A stretch of 50,692 nt of DNA from the NCBI GenBank assembly GCA_017472605.1, contig JAFUPV010000065.1:1-50692 (forward strand), written 5' to 3'. The stretch comes from Lachnospiraceae bacterium. GTDB taxonomy: Bacteria; Bacillota; Clostridia; Lachnospirales; Lachnospiraceae. The notes under the pieces are model-generated. The model worked only from the letters and a program-made list of their open reading frames with translations, was not told where the DNA came from and searched no databases. Shown here one piece after another: positions 18,855-27,385 of this stretch; the stretch's first letter is position 1, and every line of letters begins with the position of its first letter. The position numbers and the translations under genes are program-made.

Positions 18855-18903
18855 ATTTGGCACCGCCTTTTTTCTTCGTTTTGGTTCGCACTTTTTCGCA
18901 TTT

Positions 18904-19788
18904 TTATTGGTGATATTCAACAAAGCCCTCTCCAAGCACCTCTCTGGAGTCGCTCACAATCACAAATGCATTTTGATCAATTGAATGAACAATTTCCTTA
19001 ATTTTTACAATTTCCTTCGGCGGAACGACACAAAGGAGTACATTTTTCGCCTGTCCGGTATACATTCCTCTTCCATTCAGACCGGTCACGCCCCTTGCCA
19101 TATCAACCAGAATCCGTTCTGCAATCGCGTCTGCCTGGTTGGAAATAATATATGCCATTTTGGAAAATTTCAGACCATCCATCATCCGGTCCGAGACAAC
19201 GGCACACAGATAGGTGGTGATGATGGAATACAGAGACATCCGGAAGCCAAAGGTCATGATTCCGGCACAGATGATGACCGCGTCCAGCGCCTGCATCAGC
19301 TTCGGGATGGATACATGGGGGAGAAAACGCTGCAGGATTGCACCGCAGAGATCCGTTCCGCCCGTTGTTGCCTTTGCCAGAAACACAAGCGCAATTCCCC
19401 CTCCCATCACAAGACCGCCGAAAACGGATACCAGAAACAGATCGCCATCTATGCTGATCGAAATTTCCGGAATCACGGCAAGCCATGCGGAAAAGCTCAG
19501 AAACGCAAACACGGTGCGCTGCACAAATTTCCACCCTTTCAGATGAATTGTGATGGGAATCAGCGGAATGTTGAACGCCATGTTGGTCATCCACAGCGGA
19601 ATTCCCCCATCAATGAATTTTGAAGAAACTTCCTTTATAATGATCGCGGCGCCGGTAAAACCGCCCGGTACCATTCCGCACGGATCATAGAACAGGACCG
19701 AAGCCACCGCCATCAGCCCCGTTCCGATTATGATCATCAGATAATCGGCGGCAGCTCTCTTTTTTCCGGTCAGCTGAAACATATTCAT
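18904..19788 (-). CDS. YitT family membrane protein (DUF161/DUF2179)
   Basis: A 294-residue integral membrane protein of unknown transport role. About five hydrophobic segments occupy residues 15-200, with the family stretch FYDPCGMVPGGFTGAAII near 34-51 and the KATTGGTDL motif near 140. A soluble C-terminal DUF2179 domain follows (about 205-290). AGGAGG lies 7 bases before the chosen ATG; a second ATG two codons later is possible. The divergent XRE gene begins 250 bp away on the other strand, so the intergenic region probably carries promoters for both. Confidence 0.92.
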   Translation of the reverse strand: MNMFQLTGKKRAAADYLMIIIGTGLMAVASVLFYDPCGMVPGGFTGAAIIIKEVSSKFIDGGIPLWMTNMAFNIPLIPITIHLKGWKFVQRTVFAFLSFSAWLAVIPEISISIDGDLFLVSVFGGLVMGGGIALVFLAKATTGGTDLCGAILQRFLPHVSIPKLMQALDAVIICAGIMTFGFRMSLYSIITTYLCAVVSDRMMDGLKFSKMAYIISNQADAIAERILVDMARGVTGLNGRGMYTGQAKNVLLCVVPPKEIVKIKEIVHSIDQNAFVIVSDSREVLGEGFVEYHQ

Positions 19789-19851
19789 GGCATATCCTCC
19801 TGCAATTCTTCTTTTTCGACAGAATGCGACATTCCGTGCGATGGATTTTCC

Positions 19852-19893
19852 TTGGTTTTTCTGCGGATCTGCGGTATAGTGTCAGCATACCGC
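19852..19893 (+). promoter_or_regulatory. promoter with overlapping inverted repeat for the XRE gene
   Basis: TTGGTT (19852-19857) lies 17 bases before TATAGT (19875-19880). GCGGTAT (19871-19877) and ATACCGC (19887-19893) form an inverted repeat covering the -10 and start site, the expected place for an autorepressor operator. Confidence 0.6.
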
Positions 19894-19921
19894 CTGCAAA
19901 TGATAAATTCTGTTGCGTCAG

Positions 19922-19978
19922 GACGAAAAGAAACGCGCTGCGCGGATTTTCTCCTGTTCTCGCGGCACTCACCAGAAT
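19922..19978. repeat. dispersed intergenic repeat, copy 2
   Basis: GACGAAAAGAAACGCGCTG and the following CTCCTGTTCTCGCGGCACTC closely match 42215-42256 in copy 3. This copy is shorter and lies in the leader of the XRE gene, downstream of its promoter. Confidence 0.7.
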
Positions 19979-20042
19979 GGACAAACAAAATGATTCAGGG
20001 CAGGCTTCCGGATTGGTCCGGAACCTGTCGGAAAGGATTGAT

Positions 20043-20471
20043 ATGAATGTGAATTTATCCAATGACCCTGCGAAACGGATCGGAAACCGGATCCGCGCAG
20101 AACGTCTTCGCCGGCATCTGACACAGGAAGAGTTCGGCCGGCTGCTGGGGATTTCCCCAAGCTATCTGGGAGCCCTGGAACGCGGCAGCAGACCGGTTTC
20201 CCGTAAAATCATGGGGCTGCTCCACGAACGTCTGGATCTTTCCTATGATTACCTGATGGAAGGAAAAAATACATATCCGGAAGCATTTCAAAGTCACACG
20301 CTCCGGGAACCGGGCGGCTACCATCTCCGCCGCGATCTCTCGCTGATGCTCAGCAGCTGCAGTCCGGAGGAGGCAAAAGAGTGCTATGACCTCGTTCATA
20401 CCTATCTGAGCTATGCCCGTTCTTCGGCCCGGCCAGAATCTCCCTCTATCCAATCTGAAACAGGCACATGA
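20043..20471 (+). CDS. XRE family transcriptional regulator
   Basis: A 142-residue DNA-binding protein. The helix-turn-helix lies near residues 12-65 (IGNRIRAERLRRHLTQEEFG, then LGISPSYLGALERGSR). A helical C-terminal region (HLRRDLSLMLSSCSPEEAK) may form dimers. The ATG at 20043 is preferred because GGAAAGG lies 6 bases upstream; the long in-frame extension crosses a promoter and an intergenic repeat and has no ribosome binding site. Its 3' end overlaps the convergent CPBP gene by 26 bp. The promoter inverted repeat suggests autorepression. Confidence 0.88.
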   Translation: MNVNLSNDPAKRIGNRIRAERLRRHLTQEEFGRLLGISPSYLGALERGSRPVSRKIMGLLHERLDLSYDYLMEGKNTYPEAFQSHTLREPGGYHLRRDLSLMLSSCSPEEAKECYDLVHTYLSYARSSARPESPSIQSETGT

Positions 20472-21387
20472 ACCCGACACAGATAAGGATCGCAGCAGCC
20501 ATGGGAAGGCTGAACAGCTTCTCCCGGTGCATCAAGCGCAGCTGCTGCCGTTCTCCTGCACCGATGATCCAGCTCATGTAATCCGTCCGGTGATTCAGAC
20601 GCGCCAGCGCATAGATCAGAAGCAGGCAGATTCCGACGGAAACAGCAGCAGCCAGAAACAGGATGCAGCTCTGGATCAGAGCCATCCCTGCACCGGCGCC
20701 ATAGAGCATTTCATTTCCCGACTTCAGCACCGCATTATATTCTTCCACGGATTCATAGGAAGCAAGCATCATGACTGACTGGAAATTAATGCCGAAATGA
20801 AACAGCATGGGCGCATAAATGCTCTCCGTCGCTTCCATCACCACGGCAAGGACAAGTCCAAGAATAAAACCATAGGAAAACTGATTCCAGTTCATGTGAA
20901 GCAATCCGAAAAAGAGTCCGCTGATCAGCATCGCTTTCCAGAATCCATGCTTCCGGTATCCATTATAGTAAATGCCTCGGAAAACCAGTTCCTCGCTAAA
21001 TGCCGGTATCACCGCCACAAGAAGCACATTGGCTGCTGTGGACACGGAAAACAGATCTTCCGACATCGCCTCAACAGCGTTGCCGAACAGAAGAGAACTG
21101 ACATAGTTGGCAAACGCGATCAGAGGCTCAATAGCAGCTATAAGGCCAAGCAGACAGAGAATGGAAGCCGCGCTGAGATTCTTGTGGGGAACCATCCGGT
21201 AGATATCCTTGCGGTTCGCCTTCACAAAAACCATGGACGGCAGAAGAATGATCAGCTGGGACAGCATGGATGACACGAAAAACGGCAGCTCCACACCTTC
21301 CGGCAGCATGTCAAGCAGAGAAGAAACCGCAATCATCAGAATGACCGTCGCCAGATAGGTTATACTCAGTTTTGCTGACTGTGACAT
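20446..21387 (-). CDS. CPBP family intramembrane glutamic endopeptidase
   Basis: A 313-residue multi-pass membrane protein of the CPBP/Abi (CAAX-protease-like) family. The diagnostic motifs are EELVFRGIYYNGYRKHG near 165, with the Glu pair and Arg, and FGLLHMNWNQF near 190 with the first His. At least seven hydrophobic segments are visible, starting near residue 7. Family members process membrane peptides or take part in bacteriocin self-immunity; the substrate here is unknown. AAGGAGG lies 5 bases before the ATG. It is 73 bp downstream of the cvfB-like gene on the same strand and may share its transcript. Confidence 0.92.
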   Translation of the reverse strand: MSQSAKLSITYLATVILMIAVSSLLDMLPEGVELPFFVSSMLSQLIILLPSMVFVKANRKDIYRMVPHKNLSAASILCLLGLIAAIEPLIAFANYVSSLLFGNAVEAMSEDLFSVSTAANVLLVAVIPAFSEELVFRGIYYNGYRKHGFWKAMLISGLFFGLLHMNWNQFSYGFILGLVLAVVMEATESIYAPMLFHFGINFQSVMMLASYESVEEYNAVLKSGNEMLYGAGAGMALIQSCILFLAAAVSVGICLLLIYALARLNHRTDYMSWIIGAGERQQLRLMHREKLFSLPMAAAILICVGFMCLFQIG

Positions 21388-21460
21388 GATAACCTCCTTT
21401 TTATAACAGACAGCGGAAACAGAAGCAGCCCTGGATCCTGTCTCTGTTCCCGCCTCCTTC

Positions 21461-22294
21461 TTACCGAATCAGACGAATGCTGTCCTCTCCGGTTTCAATT
21501 CTTCCTTCCTTCAGCAGATGGCCGAGGGCGCGCTTAAACGCATTCTTGCTCATCTTCATCCGGCTCTTGATCACTTCCGGATCCGCTTTCTCGCCAAACG
21601 GCAGAACACCGCCAAAATCGTTCAGCACAGAAAGAATGCGCTCTGCGTCAGAACGGATCTGCAGATACGCTTTATCGCGGATTGCCAGATTCAGCTTACC
21701 GTCCTCACGGATCTGGGTAATTCTCGCAGAAACCACATCGCCGCTGCGGTAATTATCAAACAGCTCCCGATTGGGAATCATTCCGAAATAGCGGTTGTCT
21801 ACGGCCACAAAAGCGCCCATATCCGGATTAATACGGTAAATGGTTCCTTCCACCTGATCACCGACCTGATACCGGTCATTGGGCTGCAGATAGTCATAGA
21901 TCCGCATCGTTGCGCACAGACGGCTGCTCTTGTCCACATAGAGACGAACCAGGCAGCTGTCGCCCTGGCGAAGCGGGTTGGTCTGCTCCTTAAACGGAAG
22001 CAGCAGATCCTTCTCCAGACCCCAGTCAAGGAAGGCGCCAATCCTGGTCTTCTCCTTTACAGTCAGCACAGTCATCTCTCCCAGCTGGATCTTCGGCTGT
22101 TTTGTAGTCGCAATCACGCGGTCCATGGAATCCTTATAAACAAATACGGAAATCTCGTCGCCCGGCTTTGTTCCTTCCGGTACCTGCTTCTTCGGCAGAA
22201 GGATTCCGGTATCTTCCTCCGTCTCCCCGAGATACACGCCAAATTCCTTTTCACGCAGAACCTTCAGGGTCTGCACCTTTCCTAACTCGATCAT
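21461..22294 (-). CDS. cvfB: S1-domain RNA-binding protein, CvfB type
   Basis: A 277-residue RNA-binding protein of the CvfB family, known in Staphylococcus aureus as a virulence-gene regulator. It shows successive S1-like barrels (VQTLKVLREKEFGVYLGE at the start, VKEKTRIGAFLDWGLEKDLLLP near 82, VEGTIYRINPDMGAFVAVDN near 148) and a C-terminal winged helix (KSRMKMSKNAFKRALGHLL). Length and domain order match the family. AGAGGAAAG precedes the ATG. The stop of the thioesterase gene lies only 15 bp upstream, so the two are almost certainly co-transcribed. Confidence 0.92.
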   Translation of the reverse strand: MIELGKVQTLKVLREKEFGVYLGETEEDTGILLPKKQVPEGTKPGDEISVFVYKDSMDRVIATTKQPKIQLGEMTVLTVKEKTRIGAFLDWGLEKDLLLPFKEQTNPLRQGDSCLVRLYVDKSSRLCATMRIYDYLQPNDRYQVGDQVEGTIYRINPDMGAFVAVDNRYFGMIPNRELFDNYRSGDVVSARITQIREDGKLNLAIRDKAYLQIRSDAERILSVLNDFGGVLPFGEKADPEVIKSRMKMSKNAFKRALGHLLKEGRIETGEDSIRLIR

Positions 22295-22309
22295 ACTTTC
22301 CTCTCTTTC

Positions 22310-23011
22310 CTACTCAAACAGAACGACTGCGTTCACAAGCTTCGCTCCGTCACCTAAAACCACTGTCAGTCTTCCTTCTTCTCTCGTCACAACAGGAACG
22401 ATCCGGTCTCCAAGACGAGCCTGATTTTTGTATTCCACACGGATCTTCCTGTAGGAAAATCCTTCCGGAACATAGTCGGTAGCCATCACAATATATTGTC
22501 CGTTATTTACATGATGATTCGTGTCCAGATGATCTCTCCTGACTATGATCGGCTCCATCACTTCTCCGCTGCCCGGTATCGGAATTTTTCGCTCAAACGC
22601 CGAATCCGGCACCGGGTCGTTGGGCAGATACGGTCTCATATCTTCCTCTGTCAATCGGACAGGGCGCATCTTTGACGGCTGAACAAAACACCAGACCGAG
22701 TTGGCGAACACCAGCTGTTCCCCCTGCTCATCCAGAATTTCGAACCAGCGGTATCCAAGCATCCCTGTAAATTGATATGGTCTGGTAACAATCGTAATGG
22801 TCTCCAGAAAACGGGGACGCCTCCGGATTTCGATCTGCCAGCCGCTGAGCATCCATGCCCGGTCGCGTTTTGCGTTCCAGGCACCGCCTGCGCCAAGCTC
22901 CTCCGAATGGAACAGGGTGCAGTCCTGCAGATAATTCACAATTGCCGCCAGCGTAAGACAGCCATTCTCATCGGTCTCGCTGAATCGTACTCTACTGGTA
23001 AACTGATACAT
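22310..23011 (-). CDS. acyl-ACP thioesterase
   Basis: Releases fatty acids from acyl carrier protein; FatA/FatB-like bacterial family (acyl-ACP_TE). The protein of about 233 residues has two hot-dog domains: the first opens with FTSRVRFSETDENGCLTL, the second contains the conserved RRDHLDTNHHVNNGQYI near residue 170 with Asn and His positions used in catalysis. The ATG at 23011 is favoured with GAGG 6 bases upstream; a GTG four codons earlier is possible. Length is normal. It is the first gene of a pair with cvfB and probably contributes to lipid supply in the cytoplasm. Confidence 0.92.
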   Translation of the reverse strand: MYQFTSRVRFSETDENGCLTLAAIVNYLQDCTLFHSEELGAGGAWNAKRDRAWMLSGWQIEIRRRPRFLETITIVTRPYQFTGMLGYRWFEILDEQGEQLVFANSVWCFVQPSKMRPVRLTEEDMRPYLPNDPVPDSAFERKIPIPGSGEVMEPIIVRRDHLDTNHHVNNGQYIVMATDYVPEGFSYRKIRVEYKNQARLGDRIVPVVTREEGRLTVVLGDGAKLVNAVVLFE

Positions 23012-23225
23012 TTGAATCCTCACTCTGATACTTCCCGTTTTCAGAAACGGGCTGTGCTATTTCCTTCTGTCAGGCAAACGGTCATCGCCGCCTGCGAAGC
23101 CCAACATGCGGCAGCATACAAACAGAATCTGCCACTGTAAGTATAGCATATCATGTCAATACGGGGAAGAAAAAAACTGCCGATTTTTCAAGTTTTTATT
23201 TTTTTTAATTTTTTTCAAAAAACTA

Positions 23226-23254
23226 TTGACATTTCCTTCGGAATGAGTTATTAT
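23226..23254 (+). promoter_or_regulatory. tRNA-Gln promoter
   Basis: TTGACA (23226-23231) lies 17 bases before TATTAT (23249-23254); TATAAT overlaps it at 23252-23257. The start site would be about 12 bases before the tRNA. A T-rich block lies just upstream. Confidence 0.85.
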
Positions 23255-23272
23255 AATGATCGTTCCAAGCAA

Positions 23273-23345
23273 AGCGCTATCGCCAAACGGTAAGGCACTG
23301 GACTCTGACTCCAGCATTTTCAAGGTTCGAATCCTTGTAGCGCTG
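23273..23345 (+). tRNA. tRNA-Gln (anticodon CTG)
   Basis: A 73-base cloverleaf is readable: acceptor arms AGCGCTA and TAGCGCT, D-arm with AAACGGTAAGGC, anticodon arm CTGGA/TCCAG with loop CTCTGAC giving anticodon CTG, and T-arm CAAGG TTCGAAT CCTTG. The CCA end is not encoded. It decodes CAG. A strong promoter and an intrinsic terminator bracket it as a single-gene transcript. Confidence 0.95.
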
Positions 23346-23351
23346 CTAAGA

Positions 23352-23380
23352 AGCTCTGAAGTTTTCTTCAGAGCTTTTTT
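23352..23380 (+). terminator. tRNA-Gln intrinsic terminator
   Basis: AGCTCTGAAG (23352-23361) pairs with CTTCAGAGCT (23366-23375) around TTTT, followed by more T. Confidence 0.95.
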
Positions 23381-23406
23381 GTTGTCCGCAGGATTCCTGT
23401 CAGAAA

Positions 23407-23457
23407 CCGAAACGTCCGGGAAGATGTGTCACTGGCACATCTTCCCGGATGTTTCGG
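23407..23457. other. long near-perfect hairpin
   Basis: Arms 23407-23428 and 23436-23457 pair over 22 bp with one mismatch; the loop is TCACTGG. It lies between the tRNA terminator and the exporter operon terminator. The same loop context, GTCACTGGCAC, occurs in the terminator at 36334-36378. T-runs beside it are weak. Confidence 0.85.
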
Positions 23458-23458
23458 C

Positions 23459-23489
23459 AAAACAGGACAGAGGTTTTTCCTCTGCCCTG
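23459..23489 (-). terminator. terminator of the ABC exporter operon
   Basis: On the minus strand CAGAGG and CCTCTG flank AAAAA, with an outer CAGG/CCTG pair, followed by TTTT. It lies about 110 bp after the stop of the second exporter gene. Confidence 0.7.
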
Positions 23490-23600
23490 CATGTTCCATC
23501 CCTTTTCACTTCTTCCAAATGGTAACTAGTCATTATAACACACATTTCCTGTATCGAACAGGTGACAAATTCCTGGCAATTCCTGACAATCGGTTCCCGG

Positions 23601-25508
23601 TCAGATGCTTTGTCCTGCAAACTGGGAATCATAAAGCGTCCGGTAGAATCCCTTCTTCTCCATCAGATCATCATGCGTTCCCTGTTCCACAATCTGTCCG
23701 TCCTTCACGACAAGAATCGTATCCGCATTCCGGATGGTCGACAGACGATGGGCAATTACAAAACATGTCTTTCCCTTCATCAGCTCCAGCATCGCCTCCT
23801 GAATCTGCTGTTCCGTTCTTGTATCCACGTTGGATGTCGCCTCGTCCAGAATCAGCATGTGGGCATCCAGAAGCATTGCACGCGCGATGGTCAGCAGCTG
23901 CTTCTGTCCCTTGGAAATGTTGGTTCCGTCATCACTGAGAACCGTATCATATTTCTGAGGAAGACGCATAATGTAATTATGAATCCTTGCCGCCCTGCAG
24001 ACCCGGATCACATCATCCAGGGTCGCATCCGGATTTCCATAGGCAATGTTCTCAAAGATGGTTCCATGGAACAGCCAGGTATCCTGCAGAACCATGGCAA
24101 AGGATTTGCGCAGGCTGTCGCGGGTTACGCTGCGTGTTTCATGTCCGTCTACCGTAATCTCGCCGCCGTTCACATCATAGAACCGCATCAGCAGATTGAT
24201 GATGGTTGTCTTTCCGGCGCCGGTAGGTCCAACGATTGCCACCAGCTTTCCCCGGTCGGCAGTCAGATTCAGGTCGCGGATCAGCGGACGTTCCGGGACA
24301 TAGCTGAAATCCACATGCTTCAGCTCCACATCGCCGTAAACTTCGCCCAGAATCTTCGCCTTTTCATCATCCTCCTTCTCCGGCAGCTCATCCATCAGAC
24401 GGAACACACGCTCCGCAGCCGCCAGTGCGGACATCAGCTCGCTCATGATGTTTGCAGACTCATTAATAGGGCCGGAGAACCGTCTGGAATACAGCACAAA
24501 GGAAGAAATGTTTCCGAGGCTGATGCCGTTGAACAGGTAGAGAACCGCGCCGAAAATCGTCACAAGCGCCAGTGAGATGTTGTTGATCAGGTTCACAGAC
24601 GGACCAACCATGCTTCCCATGTAATCGGCACGGTAATAGGCATCCACCGCTTCCTGGTTCTTTTGCTGGAACTTGTGGATTGTGTTCACTTCCTGATGAT
24701 ATGCCTTTAAGCTCTTCTGTCCGGAAAACATTTCTTCAATAAAGCCATTCAGTTCACCCAGCTTACCGGAGCGGGCGCGGAACAGCGGTCTTGTAATGGA
24801 AGACAGCTTCCGGATAAAGACAATGCTGATGGGCACTGTCACCACAAAAATCAGCACAAGCGGCGGCGAAATAACAATCATCATGATCAGAGAGCCGATG
24901 ACTGTCAGCACACTGGCAAAGATTGCGACAACATCGTGGGACAGACTGGTGTTGATGGTGTCCACATCATAGGTGATCCGGCTGATGATGTCTCCCGATG
25001 CATGAGTATCGTAAAAACCGACCGGAAGCTTTAACAGGTGATCAAAAATCTCCGAACGCATGGTGGAAACGATTTTTCTCGTCACCTGAAGCATGACCAT
25101 CTGAAGCAGATAGGACAGCACGGAGGAAACGGCAAACAGAATCACCATTGCCTTACAGTAATAAATGACACGATCCATGTCAACGTTGCCCTCGCCCAGT
25201 TCAATGGCATCAATGGCATAGCCGGACAGACGGGGACCAACCAGCGACAGCAGATTGGAACTGATGCTGAGCAGGATCGCTACGATCAGCAGCCATTTGA
25301 ACCGCCAGAGATACTTTCCAAGACGAAGCAGAATGCTCTTCTTTCCTGCGCCGGTCTCTTTGAACTGATTCTTCTGCTTTTCCCGCTGCTGTCTGGCAAT
25401 CTCCAGACACTCTTCGCGCATGTTTCGTTTCGCGTTTTCTTTCTGGTGAGCGACGCACCCGGCTTCGATCTCTTCCAGCGTAATATCATGGATTCTCTTA
25501 TTCTCCAA
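23601..25508 (-). CDS. ABC exporter half-transporter, subunit 2
   Basis: Second half of a heterodimeric type IV ABC exporter (BmrCD/LmrCD/TM287-288 type). An approximately 50-residue basic N-terminal extension precedes six membrane helices (about 60-330) and an ATPase domain with Walker A GPTGAGKTT, Q-loop VLQDTWLFHG, a degenerate signature ISKGQKQL (Lys for Gly), Walker B LILDEATSNVD with the catalytic Glu, and H-loop IAHRLST. A TTG at 25508 is proposed as start because GGGAGG lies 8 bases upstream; the ATG 16 codons earlier lies inside the previous gene. The gene overlaps subunit 1 by about 11 bp, suggesting translational coupling. Cargo is unknown. Confidence 0.93.
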   Translation of the reverse strand: MENKRIHDITLEEIEAGCVAHQKENAKRNMREECLEIARQQREKQKNQFKETGAGKKSILLRLGKYLWRFKWLLIVAILLSISSNLLSLVGPRLSGYAIDAIELGEGNVDMDRVIYYCKAMVILFAVSSVLSYLLQMVMLQVTRKIVSTMRSEIFDHLLKLPVGFYDTHASGDIISRITYDVDTINTSLSHDVVAIFASVLTVIGSLIMMIVISPPLVLIFVVTVPISIVFIRKLSSITRPLFRARSGKLGELNGFIEEMFSGQKSLKAYHQEVNTIHKFQQKNQEAVDAYYRADYMGSMVGPSVNLINNISLALVTIFGAVLYLFNGISLGNISSFVLYSRRFSGPINESANIMSELMSALAAAERVFRLMDELPEKEDDEKAKILGEVYGDVELKHVDFSYVPERPLIRDLNLTADRGKLVAIVGPTGAGKTTIINLLMRFYDVNGGEITVDGHETRSVTRDSLRKSFAMVLQDTWLFHGTIFENIAYGNPDATLDDVIRVCRAARIHNYIMRLPQKYDTVLSDDGTNISKGQKQLLTIARAMLLDAHMLILDEATSNVDTRTEQQIQEAMLELMKGKTCFVIAHRLSTIRNADTILVVKDGQIVEQGTHDDLMEKKGFYRTLYDSQFAGQSI

Positions 25509-27210
25509 GTGCTCCACCTCCCATCTGCGAATCACTGATTTCACGGTACACATCACAGGTCTCCATCAGCTGCTCATGAACTCCGTCACCGATGATCTCA
25601 CCGTCTTCCAGAACAAGAATCCGGTCTGCATGCATGATAGAGCTGATTCGCTGGGCAACAATGATGGTTGTGATGTCCGAATACTCACGACGGATTGCCT
25701 GACGCAGCCTTGCGTCTGTGGCGTAATCCAGCGCGCTGGAGGAATCGTCCAGAATCAGAATCTGTGGATTTCCCGCCAGAGCGCGTGAGATCAGCAGGCG
25801 CTGCTTCTGACCGCCGGAAACGTTCATTCCGCGGATCGCCAACATGAAATCCAATCCTTTTTCTTCAATAAATTCCATCGCCTGCGCTGCCTTCGCCGCT
25901 TTCAAAATTTCCTCGTCGGAAAGATTTCTGCCAAAGCTGATGTTCTCACGGATGGTGTCATGGAAAATAACATCGTTCTGGAATGCAACACCGAACATGG
26001 TTTTCAGATTCTTTCCGGAATATGCACGGACATCCATTCCATTAACGAATACTGCGCCTTCCTGCGGATCATAATAACGCATGAGCATGTTGATGATGGT
26101 TGATTTACCGGAACCGGTCGCTCCAATGATTCCCAGCGTTTTTCCGCGTTCCACTTCGAAGCTGATGTTCTTCAGGCTGTGTTCGGAACCTTCATAGCCG
26201 AAGGAAACCTGGTCAAACACAATGTGAGCGGAATGATCCACACCGGGCCGCTCCTCAATCATCAGATCCTCCGGTGTGTTGAGCACCTCTGTGATTCGCT
26301 TTGCGGAAGCACTTGCCTTGGAGAAAATCGCAAACATGCGGGACATGAACAGAATCGAGTTCAGGATGATCGTCACGTAGGACATAAATGCCATGATGAC
26401 ACCCGGCTTTGTCAGACCGCTGTTTACACGAACTGCTCCATAGTAAATCACCAGAACCATTCCAAGATTCAGGAAAAAGCTCATGACCGGATTCATGGCG
26501 CCCATGACCATGCCGGCCTTCCACTCCTTATCCACCACTTCTTTATTAATAGAAGCAAACTTCTTCCGTTCTGTATCCGTCTTAGACAATGCCTTGATAA
26601 CACGGACACCGGCTGTGTCCTCTCTTACCAGACGGATAAAACGGTCCAGCGCCTCCTGCACTCTTCCGTACATGGGAATTCCGCGGCTGCTGAACAGATA
26701 CACAAGAACACCCATTGGCGGGATCATCGCCAGCATAATCATCGTCAGACTGGCATCCATGGTCAGTGTCACTGCCAGTCCTCCAATCAGCATGATTGGC
26801 TGACGAACGCCAAGGCGCTGCATCATTCCAAGCATCTGGTGAATGTTGTAGGTATCCGATGTCGCACGGGAAATCAGGGACGGCATGGTAAACGCTTCCT
26901 GCTGCCGCGCAGACAGGAAGCTGATGCGGCTGTAGAGCTGCAGCCGGATCCGCTCCGTTGTGTTTCTCGCAACCAGAGATGCCATCCGGTTTGCAACAAT
27001 GTTTCCTACCAACGCCAGAACTGCAAACAGGATCATTACCAGGCCCCAGGCAAAAATGATTCCCACATTGCTCAGCGGAATGATATCATCAATCATAACC
27101 GACAATGCCCACGGAATCAGCAGTTCGACAATGGTAGCTGCTACTTTGATCACGAAGCCTACCGTCATTCGTCCGGCATAGGGCTTCAGGCAGCTGAAAA
27201 TCTGTTTCAT
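25498..27210 (-). CDS. ABC exporter half-transporter, subunit 1
   Basis: First half of the heterodimeric exporter. The 570-residue protein has six membrane helices (about 14-310) and an ATPase domain with Walker A GATGSGKST, signature VSGGQKQRLLISRA, Walker B LILDDSSSALD and H-loop VAQRISS. The catalytic Glu is replaced by Asp and the H-loop His by Gln, so this subunit carries the non-canonical site, as known for heterodimeric exporters. The ATG at 27210 has AAGGA 6 bases upstream; the in-frame extension of 36 codons crosses the promoter. Drug or peptide efflux is likely but not shown. Confidence 0.94.
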   Translation of the reverse strand: MKQIFSCLKPYAGRMTVGFVIKVAATIVELLIPWALSVMIDDIIPLSNVGIIFAWGLVMILFAVLALVGNIVANRMASLVARNTTERIRLQLYSRISFLSARQQEAFTMPSLISRATSDTYNIHQMLGMMQRLGVRQPIMLIGGLAVTLTMDASLTMIMLAMIPPMGVLVYLFSSRGIPMYGRVQEALDRFIRLVREDTAGVRVIKALSKTDTERKKFASINKEVVDKEWKAGMVMGAMNPVMSFFLNLGMVLVIYYGAVRVNSGLTKPGVIMAFMSYVTIILNSILFMSRMFAIFSKASASAKRITEVLNTPEDLMIEERPGVDHSAHIVFDQVSFGYEGSEHSLKNISFEVERGKTLGIIGATGSGKSTIINMLMRYYDPQEGAVFVNGMDVRAYSGKNLKTMFGVAFQNDVIFHDTIRENISFGRNLSDEEILKAAKAAQAMEFIEEKGLDFMLAIRGMNVSGGQKQRLLISRALAGNPQILILDDSSSALDYATDARLRQAIRREYSDITTIIVAQRISSIMHADRILVLEDGEIIGDGVHEQLMETCDVYREISDSQMGGGALGE

Positions 27211-27245
27211 CTCTTTTCCTTCTCTCTTTTGTTTCTTATGAGAAA

Positions 27246-27275
27246 AGTATAACATAGAGTTTCCCGGAAAAACAA
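27246..27275 (-). promoter_or_regulatory. ABC exporter operon promoter
   Basis: On the minus strand TTGTTT (27270-27275) lies 18 bases before TATACT (27246-27251), giving a short leader of about 30 bases before the ATG at 27210. Confidence 0.6.
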
Positions 27276-27301
27276 TGTACAAAACTTTTCTGTTTTTTGT
27301 A

Positions 27302-27330
27302 TTGACATCCGCTCCCATGTGATATAATAT
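27302..27330 (+). promoter_or_regulatory. hemolysin III gene promoter
   Basis: TTGACA (27302-27307) lies 17 bases before TAATAT (27325-27330); an overlapping TATAAT lies 2 bases earlier. It is divergent from the exporter promoter, 26 bp away. Confidence 0.75.
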
Positions 27331-27385
27331 AAATATTACTTCACATAGTTTTGATTACTACGTTATGTAGAAAGGAGATTTCTTT

